Shown one piece after another: positions 1 through 4,128 of a stretch of DNA of 5,961 nucleotides; the stretch's first letter is position 1, and every line of letters starts with the position of its first letter. Made by a program: the position numbers and the translations under genes. Below the pieces are notes generated by a model. That model worked only from the letters and a program-made list of their open reading frames with translations. It made no database searches and had not been told where the DNA came from. This DNA comes from a bacterium (GTDB lineage Bacteria; Patescibacteriota; Gracilibacteria; UM-FILTER-43-11): NCBI GenBank assembly GCA_030426875.1, contig JAUHXI010000095.1, positions 1 through 5,961 on the forward strand, written 5' to 3'.

Positions 1-1
1 T

Positions 2-658
2 GATCGGTTGGCGGTGCTTGGATTGATTGAGGGGCAGGGTGAAACAGGGCTTTTTGGCCCTGATGATCTTGTGAATCGAGCAGAAATTTTAAAGATGTCG
101 CTCAATAGTTTTGCGGTCGACACATCAGTTCATCTTTTTCCTGAGTCAATGGAAGCTGATGAGGAGGTGGGAGATGAAATTTTAAATGAGTTAGAGGATA
201 TTGACTTGGAGCTTCCCACGCTTCCAGAACTTCCAAGTCTTCCTGGAAAAAGTGACAATGTCTTGCTTGAGATATCAGGGGTGAGCGATGGTTTGAATGA
301 TATAAACACACCCTTTCCTGACGTGAGTTTTGACGCGTGGTACCGTCCCTATGTGCTCACAGCTGTGGACATGAATATTGTTGAGGGGTATCCTGATGGC
401 TATTTTCGACCCGGCAACAATATCATTCGAGTTGAAGCCCTCAAATTGGCCCTCGAAAGTGCGGAGGTTGATTTGATGGGTTATTATGTCTCTGAAAATT
501 GGTACGATCCTTACAAATACTGGGCCATCGACAATGGTCTTTATACGGCTGAAACCTTTGTTGCTGGGGATGAAATCACTCGTGCTGAAGCGGCTTACAT
601 CATTCACAAGGTTATAGAGGTATTAGAGGCGGAGCCTAAAATGTCACGGTTTAATTGA
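2..658 (+). CDS. SLH-domain surface protein, C-terminal part (5' partial)
   Basis: The frame is open from base 2 with no start needed, so the gene begins outside the window; a TTG at 8 is only an internal codon. The visible 218 residues hold three S-layer-homology repeats. The first is cut at its front (residues 1-38, core GLIEGQG..LFGPDDLVNRAEILKM). The second is at about 104-156 (FPDV..WY, then GYPDGYFRPGNNIIRVEALKL). The third is at about 160-205 (NWYDPYKYWAIDNGLY, then ITRAEAAYII). Between the first two lies a long acidic, Leu/Pro-rich linker (about 41-103). SLH triplets at a C-terminus normally bind pyruvylated secondary cell-wall polymer and anchor an exported protein to the envelope; that role is known for the family and inferred here. 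The upstream effector domain cannot be seen. The third repeat lacks the usual GYPDGTFRP core (it has a GLYTAETFVAGDEITR stretch), so it is divergent. Confidence in the SLH call is high. Confidence 0.9.
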   Translation, partial: DRLAVLGLIEGQGETGLFGPDDLVNRAEILKMSLNSFAVDTSVHLFPESMEADEEVGDEILNELEDIDLELPTLPELPSLPGKSDNVLLEISGVSDGLNDINTPFPDVSFDAWYRPYVLTAVDMNIVEGYPDGYFRPGNNIIRVEALKLALESAEVDLMGYYVSENWYDPYKYWAIDNGLYTAETFVAGDEITRAEAAYIIHKVIEVLEAEPKMSRFN

Positions 659-707
659 TTTTAGTATAAAATCCAGATTCAAAGCCAAATTCTGAAGCTT
701 ATTGTAG

Positions 708-743
708 CCCCCCTAGCCTAGCTCCGGTATCCGAAAGGGGGGG
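708..743. repeat. C6/G7 inverted repeat, REP-like hairpin after the SLH gene
   Basis: CCCCCC at 708-713 faces GGGGGGG at 737-743 across a 23-base loop; the loop holds a small CGG-TAT-CCG hairpin (725-733). The block is far more GC-rich than its surroundings. It starts 49 bases after the SLH stop codon. It lacks a following T-run, so a classical intrinsic terminator is unlikely. A dispersed intergenic palindrome fits the sequence better, but no second copy lies in the window. Confidence 0.4.
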
Positions 744-845
744 ATTGGATTTGGGTTAAAAAGATTTCCAGCCAAACCACCTTGCCTTTCCTGCTCAATT
801 ATTATAAGATACGTGGGCTTTGGATGGATTATGCTTAGTCATTCA

Positions 846-899
846 AAATTAGAATTGAGAATTTATTTGGAAATTGGAATTTGGTCATTGGAAATTTAG
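846..899 (+). repeat. AT-rich ATTGGAA/GGAATTT repeat tract upstream of tRNA-His
   Basis: The stretch is built from near-copies of short units (ATTTGGAAATTGGAATTTGG followed by TCATTGGAAATTTAG), giving ATTGGAA-type words repeated at roughly 10-base intervals. It has no open frame. The remainder of 659-943 apart from this tract and the C6/G7 hairpin shows nothing recognisable, and no convincing tRNA promoter was found. Confidence 0.4.
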
Positions 900-943
900 T
901 CCTCAAAAAAGCAATGACAGAAAACAAGGCCTAAGCAAAACAT

Positions 944-1021
944 GGCGGGTTTAGCTCAGTTGGTTAGAGCGTCTGGTTGTGGTCCAGAAGGTCATGGGTT
1001 CGAACCCCATAACTCGCCCCA
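944..1021 (+). tRNA. tRNA-His (anticodon GTG)
   Basis: A complete cloverleaf can be drawn. The acceptor stem is 945-951 with 1011-1017 (seven pairs, one G-T). The D stem is GCTC 954-957 with GAGC 967-970. The anticodon stem is TCTGG 972-976 with CCAGA 984-988, loop TTGTGGT and anticodon GTG at 979-981. The T stem is ATGGG 994-998 with CCCAT 1006-1010, loop TTCGAAC. The 3' CCA is encoded (1019-1021). The histidine identity elements G-1 (944) and C73 (1018) are both encoded and can pair, as bacterial histidyl-tRNA synthetase requires. No other tRNA lies beside it. Confidence 0.97.
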
Positions 1022-1034
1022 TTAAAAATCAATC

Positions 1035-1080
1035 AGCATGATGCAAATGTAGTCCGTGTCGACAACCATGCTTTTTCTGT
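1035..1080 (+). terminator. Possible terminator of the tRNA-His transcript
   Basis: AGCATG (1035-1040) can pair with CATGCT (1067-1072), which runs straight into TTTTTCTGT (1072-1080). The stem is only six pairs and the loop is 26 bases, so it is weak; the T-run in the right place is the main support. The same left arm can instead pair with 1107-1118 (see the inverted repeat). Confidence 0.35.
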
Positions 1081-1086
1081 TAAAAT
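1059..1086 (+). promoter_or_regulatory. Promoter for the 1111-1835 operon
   Basis: TCGACA (1059-1064, five of six matches to the -35 consensus), a 16-base spacer and TAAAAT (1081-1086, five of six to the -10) preceded by TGT, an extended -10. A start near 1093 gives a leader of about 18 bases with no Shine-Dalgarno motif before the ATG at 1111. Confidence 0.6.
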
Positions 1087-1110
1087 GAGTTAGCTTAATT
1101 CTCACTCATC

Positions 1111-1353
1111 ATGCTGATCGGTATTCTTATTGTAGATGGCTTATCTTTACTAATCATGATTTTTATGGTGATCGCGACTCGTAGAACCTTTGCAAAGCGT
1201 CGTTATTTATTTTGTAAACTCAGACATCAGGATCATTCACCAGAAGATTGTACAGATGTTCCGATTGATAAAGGTCCTTTAAAAACATACCTTTTCCTTA
1301 ATCTTTTACTTATTTTTCTGAGTTTTTTTGTATATTATAGTATCTCGATTTAA
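1111..1353 (+). CDS. Small two-helix membrane protein, unknown function (80 aa)
   Basis: I do not recognise a named family. The protein has two predicted membrane helices, about residues 2-22 and 61-78, joined by a basic then acidic loop (RRTFAKRRYLFCKL, then HSPEDCTDVP) that carries both cysteines (35 and 47). The positive stretch just after helix 1 suggests the loop is cytoplasmic, with both ends outside. The ATG at 1111 is chosen because it sits 25 bases after a good extended -10 element, although no ribosome-binding motif precedes it. Its TAA overlaps the next gene's ATG by one base (TAATG, 1351-1355), so the two are almost surely cotranscribed and translationally coupled. A role as partner or accessory of the PH-domain protein is inference from that arrangement. 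Composition matches the neighbours and no disruption is visible. Confidence 0.75.
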   Translation: MLIGILIVDGLSLLIMIFMVIATRRTFAKRRYLFCKLRHQDHSPEDCTDVPIDKGPLKTYLFLNLLLIFLSFFVYYSISI

Positions 1354-1835
1354 TGGTTTTTAATTTTGAAAAGGAAGAAAAATTAGTTCGTATTGTTGGC
1401 GAACATTGGATGAAATACGTTGGACCTCTGGTCATAACCTTGCTTTTCACGGCTGGTTCGGCCGCTTTGATCGTTTTCTATTATTTTTCCCCTGTGAGCT
1501 TCCCCCTTTTTATGAATGGAGTTTACTTGTTTGCACTTGTTTTATTTTTCTTTGTTTATCATTGGTTTTTCCTTTTCCTTTTCAGTGATGCCAATAGTCA
1601 GATTATTTTGACCACTAGACGAGTGATTTATATTCACCACACTTTATTTTTTGATGAGACCATGGAGGAAATAGCCTATAAAGAAGTAAAGTCAGTTCGA
1701 GCAGAAACGAAGGGTTTGCTTCATAATGTTTTAAAATATGGAAATGTAATTTTTGAACCGGGCCCTCATATCATCATGGTATCCCATCCCAATTCAATGG
1801 TTAAGGATGTGGAGCAGTTGATGGGGATGTCTTGA
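1353..1835 (+). CDS. Membrane-anchored bacterial PH-domain protein (YdbS-like)
   Basis: The 160-aa protein has a short charged N-terminus, two strong membrane helices (about residues 22-45 and 51-77) and a soluble C-terminal domain (about 80-155). The latter carries features of the bacterial PH domain 2 (PF03703, YdbS-like) family: the SQIILTTRRVIYI strand after a polar turn, an acidic I-x-Y-K-E-V-K-S-V strand, the GLLHNVLKYGNVIFEPG segment and a final amphipathic helix (NSMVKDVEQLM). In the family these domains sit on the inner membrane; their molecular role is poorly defined. No Shine-Dalgarno is seen, and translation probably depends on coupling to the upstream 80-aa gene through the TAATG overlap. 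The gene ends 35 bases from the convergent RadC-like gene. Length is normal for the short single-domain form; YdbT-like members with more repeats are larger. Confidence 0.85.
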   Translation: MVFNFEKEEKLVRIVGEHWMKYVGPLVITLLFTAGSAALIVFYYFSPVSFPLFMNGVYLFALVLFFFVYHWFFLFLFSDANSQIILTTRRVIYIHHTLFFDETMEEIAYKEVKSVRAETKGLLHNVLKYGNVIFEPGPHIIMVSHPNSMVKDVEQLMGMS

Positions 1836-1839
1836 TCGT

Positions 1840-1871
1840 TTAAAATTTTAGTTTTAATATTTTTTTATTTT
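1840..1871 (+). terminator. Weak AT-only terminator-like hairpin
   Basis: TTAAAA (1840-1845) can pair with TTTTAA (1852-1857) around a six-base loop, followed by a T-rich run at 1858-1871. The stem has no GC pair, so stability is poor. Its position between the convergent PH-domain and RadC-like genes favours a terminator for the plus-strand operon. Confidence 0.3.
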
Positions 1872-2551
1872 CAAATCAGCCCCTCCAGCGAAAAACTAAA
1901 AAACTCCTCCTTTCCTACAATTAAATGGTCATCAAAGTGTAGGCCGAACTTCTTTGACTCTTTTTTGATTTGCAAGGTAAAGCTTATGTCTTCTTTTGAT
2001 GGCTTTAGGCTTCCCTTGGGGTGATTGTGGGCCAAATAAAACGCATGTGCATTCAGTCGAATGGGATGGTGGAGCACAGCTGCAAGCGTGACCGAAAGCT
2101 TATTCCCGGAACCTTGAGCAATCAGGCCTGTGAATAAAACTCGGCGTTGGGCGTCCACGCACGTCACTCTGAGTTGTTCAAATGTGCTGCGTTTAAAATC
2201 GTCTCGGGTGTACTCAAAAAACTGTTCTGAAGATTTTAAACTAGCATCATCTTGTCGTTGCAAGCGCCTAAAATACTCGCCCACGGCCAGTAATTGGCAA
2301 GACTTTACAAATGGCAAGCCCGTCGCTTCTTGAAAGTTGCTCAAGCCTTGGAGTTGGAATAGCCCCCTTGTTCCAAACTCCGCTAATAAATGATTGGAGA
2401 GTTGTTGAACGTTTAATTTTTTGTAGCCCGTTCCTAAAAAAACAGAGAGGAGTTCACTGTCGTTTAAACTTGCCACACCATAGCTTTTTAGCTTTTCTCG
2501 TGGGCGTTTTTCTTCGATTGAGTTTGATGACTGTACTAGTTTTAAAGCCAT
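1871..2551 (-). CDS. radC: RadC/MPN-domain protein with degenerate JAMM glutamate
   Basis: This 226-aa protein has the full RadC (UPF0758) layout. Residues about 15-98 are the helix-hairpin-helix-like part (KRPREKL..YGVASLNDSELLSVFLGTG, then a GLP..KSCQLLAVGEYFRR segment). Residues about 105-226 are the MPN/JAMM domain. The zinc ligands are present in AHNHPKG....PSKED: His175, His177 and Asp188, followed by the family's FGLHFDDHLIVG. The usual upstream P-R-E (17 residues before the first His) reads Leu156-Ala157-Ala158, so the glutamate normally serving as JAMM acid/base is missing, with no nearby replacement. RadC function is unsettled even where intact; it is historically tied to DNA repair, but a metalloprotease-like or regulatory role has been proposed. 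The ATG at 2549-2551 follows GGGA very closely, a poor ribosome site. It stands alone behind its own promoter at 2598-2626. Confidence 0.88.
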   Translation of the reverse strand: MALKLVQSSNSIEEKRPREKLKSYGVASLNDSELLSVFLGTGYKKLNVQQLSNHLLAEFGTRGLFQLQGLSNFQEATGLPFVKSCQLLAVGEYFRRLQRQDDASLKSSEQFFEYTRDDFKRSTFEQLRVTCVDAQRRVLFTGLIAQGSGNKLSVTLAAVLHHPIRLNAHAFYLAHNHPKGSLKPSKEDISFTLQIKKESKKFGLHFDDHLIVGKEEFFSFSLEGLI

Positions 2552-2597
2552 TTTCCCGTATGTATTAAAAAATATAATGCGGGGTGACTTTGTCGTT

Positions 2598-2626
2598 ATT
2601 CTAGCATTTTAGGGTGGAAATTTCAA
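2598..2626 (-). promoter_or_regulatory. Promoter of the radC-like gene
   Basis: On the minus strand: TTGAAA (2626-2621), a 17-base spacer and TAGAAT (2603-2598) preceded by TGC, an extended -10. Transcription would begin near 2591 and leave a leader of about 40 bases before the ATG at 2551. The -10 lies inside the 9-mer TTATTCTAG (2596-2604), which recurs in the palindrome at 2645-2658. Confidence 0.65.
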
Positions 2627-2630
2627 CCTT

Positions 2631-2729
2631 TATAGGGACCACTTTTATTCTAGAATAAGTTCGACCACCTGAGTGTTAGGATATGAATGACAAATTTATA
2701 TCTATAACCCAAGTGGTCTATGTCCTATA
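2631..2729. repeat. Nested inverted repeats before the IS30-like remnant
   Basis: TATAGG (2631-2636) and GACCACTT (2637-2644) are contiguous; their reverse complements AAGTGGTC (2711-2718) and CCTATA (2724-2729) are separated only by TATGT (2719-2723). GACCACCT at 2663-2670 is an additional seven-of-eight direct copy. The arms sit where an insertion-sequence end or a transcript leader hairpin would be. The small hairpin ATGATC-GTAA-GATCAT (2739-2754) lies just downstream. Confidence 0.5.
2645..2658. promoter_or_regulatory. 14-bp perfect palindrome, operator candidate
   Basis: TTATTCTAGAATAA is its own reverse complement. Its left nine bases (TTATTCTAG) are repeated exactly at 2596-2604 over the -10 box of the radC-like promoter, 49 bases away. 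This is the arrangement expected for a full operator with an auxiliary half-site, but the binding protein is unknown. The palindrome also holds TAGAAT on the plus strand 17 bases after TTTATA (2629-2634), a weak plus-strand promoter. Confidence 0.4.
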
Positions 2730-2794
2730 TTACTCACAATGATCGTAAGATCATAGAAAAACATTTAAAACAAAAACGGCTGGGGAGAGCATGA
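2720..2794 (+). pseudogene. Possible IS30-type transposase N-terminal remnant (24 codons)
   Basis: An ATG at 2720 opens a 24-codon frame closed by TGA at 2792. It begins MSYITHNDRKIIEKHL and ends QKRLGRA. The register of I-T, D-R, I-E, L and R matches what I know of the first helix-turn-helix of IS30-family transposases (M-S-Y..L-T..E-R..I-E..L....S.R.I-A). The match stops at the TGA, and none of the three frames to 2847 continues it with the expected S-T-I-S-R-E motif. It therefore looks like a truncated relic. With so few residues, chance or a genuine small peptide remains possible. Confidence 0.35.
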
Positions 2795-2847
2795 CGCGGA
2801 ATCATCTTTATTTCCTTTATTCACTGTTTAAAGAAGTGTGAGGTGAG

Positions 2848-3219
2848 TTATTTATACTTTTTAATCTCTTTTTTAATCTCTTGAATGGCTTTTTTATCCA
2901 ATCCTTCCGCTTCCAAAAATTGACTGAGTGTCTGGGTTGATTTTTTGCCTTTGTTGTAACTTGCCGGCGCTTGAGCGAGTTCTACATGATAGGTTTCTTC
3001 TATGTCATCTCGTCGCCATAAGGCCACTTGTATTTTTGCTTCTTTTTTAGAAAGCCCATAGCCGCGCATCAAAATTCGAATCACTGTCACGTCTTTTGCC
3101 TTTAGTTTTCCATTCTCATATGACGATAAATTGCCTGTTCCATAGCCCACCTTTGAGGCCAATTGTTTTAAGGTATATTTGTTATCGTGCCGTAATTTTT
3201 TGAGTTCTTCGTGAAGCAT
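2848..3219 (-). CDS. XRE-family helix-turn-helix regulator (123 aa)
   Basis: Residues about 3-57 form a Cro/CI-type HTH: LKKLRHDNKYTLKQLASKVG as helices 1-2, then YGTGNLSSYENGKLKAKD as the recognition helix and turn, then VTVIRILMRGYGLSKKEA. The second half (about 60-123) is not a known domain to me: an IQVALWRRDDIEETYHVEL segment, a polar linker and a Lys/Glu-rich helix at the end (residues 108-122), possibly for dimerisation. It probably represses transcription from DNA nearby. The adjacent upstream region holds two copies of CTCTATATATAATA (3268-3281 and 3326-3339), the latter completing a perfect palindrome, which suits autoregulation plus control of a divergent transcript; that link is inference. 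The ATG at 3217 has no Shine-Dalgarno. There is no toxin-like partner next to it. Other readings are phage-type repressor or antitoxin-like regulator. Confidence 0.85.
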   Translation of the reverse strand: MLHEELKKLRHDNKYTLKQLASKVGYGTGNLSSYENGKLKAKDVTVIRILMRGYGLSKKEAKIQVALWRRDDIEETYHVELAQAPASYNKGKKSTQTLSQFLEAEGLDKKAIQEIKKEIKKYK

Positions 3220-3267
3220 TTTTATAGGGTTAAAGGGGTTTAGTTTTTCAGTGAATTTATTATTACG

Positions 3268-3281
3268 CTCTATATATAATA
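3268..3281. repeat. 14-mer direct repeat, copy 1 (operator half-site candidate)
   Basis: CTCTATATATAATA, identical to 3326-3339 and 58 bases from it. It lies about 50 bases before the XRE gene's start codon, inside a very AT-rich stretch where the minus-strand promoter must lie. That promoter cannot be fixed: TTGTAT at 3289-3284 is a possible -35, but the -10 is ambiguous. Confidence 0.55.
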
Positions 3282-3309
3282 TAATACAAGATAAAATAGA
3301 TAAAATGAA

Positions 3310-3338
3310 TTGATTTATTAATATACTCTATATATAAT
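3310..3338 (+). promoter_or_regulatory. Plus-strand promoter divergent from the XRE gene
   Basis: TTGATT (3310-3315), a 17-base spacer and a perfect TATAAT (3333-3338). Transcription would start near 3345 and run into the inverted-repeat element at 3347-3462. The AT-rich context raises the chance of a coincidental match. Confidence 0.45.
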
Positions 3339-3342
3339 AGAG
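3326..3342. promoter_or_regulatory. 17-bp operator-like palindrome over a -10 box
   Basis: CTCTATATATAATAGAG: arms CTCTAT (3326-3331) and ATAGAG (3337-3342) are exact reverse complements around a five-base centre. The first 14 bases are the second copy of the direct repeat at 3268. It covers the TATAAT at 3333-3338, so a bound protein would block the plus-strand promoter. The neighbouring XRE protein is the obvious candidate binder. Confidence 0.5.
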
Positions 3343-3346
3343 CAAG

Positions 3347-3462
3347 TGAAGTTGCTTCAGAGATTTTGATTCTCGCTCTCCTTACTATTTTTGTTTCAAG
3401 CCACTTCCCCCAACGGTACTTGCCTCCCATTGGATTCGAATCAAAATCTTTGGTCAACTTCA
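3347..3462. repeat. 116-bp imperfect inverted-repeat element
   Basis: The outer arms TGAAGTTG (3347-3354) and CAACTTCA (3455-3462) are exact reverse complements. After six and five unpaired bases, the inner arms AGATTTTGATTC (3361-3372) and GAATCAAAATCT (3438-3449) are also exact. Twenty pairs thus close a 65-base centre that is less AT-rich, with C-runs (TTCCCCCAACGG, GCCTCCC). No target-site duplication is visible at the edges. It could be a structured RNA, a small non-autonomous mobile element or a relic. A 66-codon minus-strand frame crosses it but does not look like a protein. Confidence 0.7.
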
Positions 3463-3465
3463 TAT

Positions 3466-3477
3466 GACTAGCTAGTC
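3466..3477. repeat. 12-bp perfect palindrome GACTAGCTAGTC
   Basis: Self-complementary over twelve bases, four bases beyond the right end of the 116-bp inverted-repeat element and five before the 9-bp hairpin at 3483. Possible protein site; no other copy in the window. Confidence 0.5.
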
Positions 3478-3482
3478 CACTA

Positions 3483-3506
3483 GTAGCAGCCAGGCCAGGC
3501 TGCTAC
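3483..3506. repeat. Nine-pair GC-rich hairpin
   Basis: GTAGCAGCC (3483-3491), loop AGGCCA, GGCTGCTAC (3498-3506). It is the strongest short hairpin in the window and is GC-rich in AT-rich surroundings. Neither strand has a T-run after it, so it is not an ordinary terminator. Confidence 0.65.
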
Positions 3507-3562
3507 CTATCGATGAGACATGTAAATGAATTATTAGAACCTTAAGTTATAAAACTGTCTTC

Positions 3563-3586
3563 AAGGATGATCATCCATCCTTTTCT
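3563..3586 (+). terminator. Terminator-like hairpin before the 76-aa gene
   Basis: AAGGATG (3563-3569), loop ATCATC, CATCCTT (3576-3582) followed by TTCT. The same bases also contain the perfect 12-bp palindrome GGATGATCATCC (3565-3576), so two folds compete. The T-run is short. It would end a plus-strand transcript starting near 3345. Confidence 0.4.
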
Positions 3587-3644
3587 ACATAGGACTTGGT
3601 GTTAATCATTAAGCCCTTCTTAATTACTAATAACCTCCTCCATT

Positions 3645-3875
3645 ATGACTAAAAATCGCAAAAAATCAGTTCGTTTCCATGTTGATGGTAAAGACTATTT
3701 TTCTAGCCTAGCTACGACATTGGGTTTGATCGAAGAGATGTCAGTTAAGGAGTGTGGCAATGCTTACGAGTCTTTAAAGGAGATTAAGCACATCACCTCT
3801 GCCCTCAAACGCCTAAAAGATGATCTGATGTACCTTCAGAATAATTATGACATCATAGAAAAGGTTGAGGCTTGA
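3645..3875 (+). CDS. Hypothetical small charged protein (76 aa)
   Basis: No family is recognised. The N-terminus is very basic (MTKNRKKSVRFHVDGKDYF), which could form a short beta hairpin. From about residue 24 on it is a run of amphipathic helix rich in Lys, Glu and Leu (GLIEEMSVKECGNAYESL, then HITSALKRLKDDLMYLQNN), with heptad-like hydrophobics that suggest a short coiled coil or helical hairpin. There is no signal peptide or membrane helix. A soluble, oligomeric, possibly nucleic-acid-binding protein fits this make-up, but that is inference only. The ATG at 3645 is preceded by ACCTCCTCC, the opposite of a ribosome-binding site, so initiation is not by Shine-Dalgarno. It stands alone, with non-coding DNA of 425 bases before and 253 after. 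Coding bias looks real, and the frame is complete. Confidence 0.6.
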   Translation: MTKNRKKSVRFHVDGKDYFSSLATTLGLIEEMSVKECGNAYESLKEIKHITSALKRLKDDLMYLQNNYDIIEKVEA

Positions 3876-4010
3876 CTTGTCTGAGCTTTAAATCTCAACA
3901 TTGGAACTAGAGGCGGCCTATAAAACTTCATTGACTAGGGTCTACGTTTAAAAAGCATGCCGGTGTCACATTATTTAGGCTTTAAACCTTGTTCGGCTCT
4001 TATTAATACT

Positions 4011-4041
4011 CACAAGCCCTTGTTTAAAAAGGGTTTTTGTG
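4011..4041 (+). terminator. Bulged hairpin upstream of the TM-helix gene
   Basis: CACAA (4011-4015) pairs with TTGTG (4037-4041), and CCCTT (4017-4021) with AAGGG (4029-4033), leaving a one-base and a three-base internal loop. The T-run lies within the 3' arm and TATAATTT follows. It could terminate the 76-aa gene's transcript, but it overlaps the promoter at 4020-4048. The rest of 3876-4010 holds no gene, only short AT palindromes and a GTTTAAAAAG word repeated at 3949 and 4022. Confidence 0.4.
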
Positions 4042-4048
4042 ATATAAT
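4020..4048 (+). promoter_or_regulatory. Promoter of the TM-helix protein gene
   Basis: TTGTTT (4020-4025), a 17-base spacer and a perfect TATAAT (4043-4048) preceded by TGA, an extended -10. A start near 4055 gives a leader of about 75 bases, which contains the hairpin CTCAA/TTGAG (4085-4089 with 4097-4101, extendable by two pairs) and no Shine-Dalgarno before the ATG at 4129. Confidence 0.7.
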
Positions 4049-4128
4049 TTACTGATAAGTACGTTGCCACTCAGTATTTTAGTCCTCAATTTAAAGTTGA
4101 GTAGTGAATTAAATTCGTTCAATTATTC

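Larger units (their letters stand above)
1032..1118. repeat. 12-bp perfect inverted repeat spanning a start codon
   Basis: ATCAGCATGATG (1032-1043) and its exact reverse complement CATCATGCTGAT (1107-1118) flank 63 bases. The right arm contains the ATG at 1111-1113. In a transcript reading through from tRNA-His this would fold the start codon into a stem; in a transcript from the promoter at 1059-1086 the left arm would be absent. Confidence 0.75.
3345..3586 (+). ncRNA. Candidate structured RNA between the XRE gene and the 76-aa gene
   Basis: This is a hypothesis built from parts seen separately: the promoter TTGATT-N17-TATAAT (3310-3338), a long stem closing at 3347-3462, a nine-pair GC-rich hairpin at 3483-3506, and a seven-pair hairpin followed by TTCT at 3563-3586. 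No protein frame fits in this plus-strand stretch. It does not match the conserved sequence signatures of tmRNA, RNase P RNA or SRP RNA that I could check by eye. 6S RNA cannot be excluded because its sequence is poorly conserved. Ends are estimates. Confidence 0.3.

Noticed and set aside
275..607. 110-codon minus-strand frame opposite the SLH gene
   Set aside because: It overlaps the conserved SLH repeats, and its composition is that of a reverse-strand shadow.
3426..3450. Possible tRNA T-arm (GGATTCGAATC)
   Set aside because: The flanking bases do not form a T stem and no acceptor or anticodon arm can be drawn on either strand; the palindrome GATTCGAATC alone explains the look.
3263..3463. 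66-codon minus-strand frame beginning MKLTKDFDSN
   Set aside because: It runs through both arms of the inverted repeat and both 14-mers, has no ribosome site, and ends in low-complexity Tyr/Ile-rich sequence from AT repeats. It is most likely an accident of non-coding DNA.
3461..3513. Cluster of six-base palindromes (CATATG, ACTAGT, ATCGAT) resembling a cloning polylinker
   Set aside because: The sites are spaced and interrupted, sequence on both sides looks native, and no vector backbone is seen.
3616..3641. Perfect minus-strand ribosome site AGGAGG at 3638-3633
   Set aside because: The nearest ATG on that strand is too far away and opens only a 12-codon frame, so no gene is supported.
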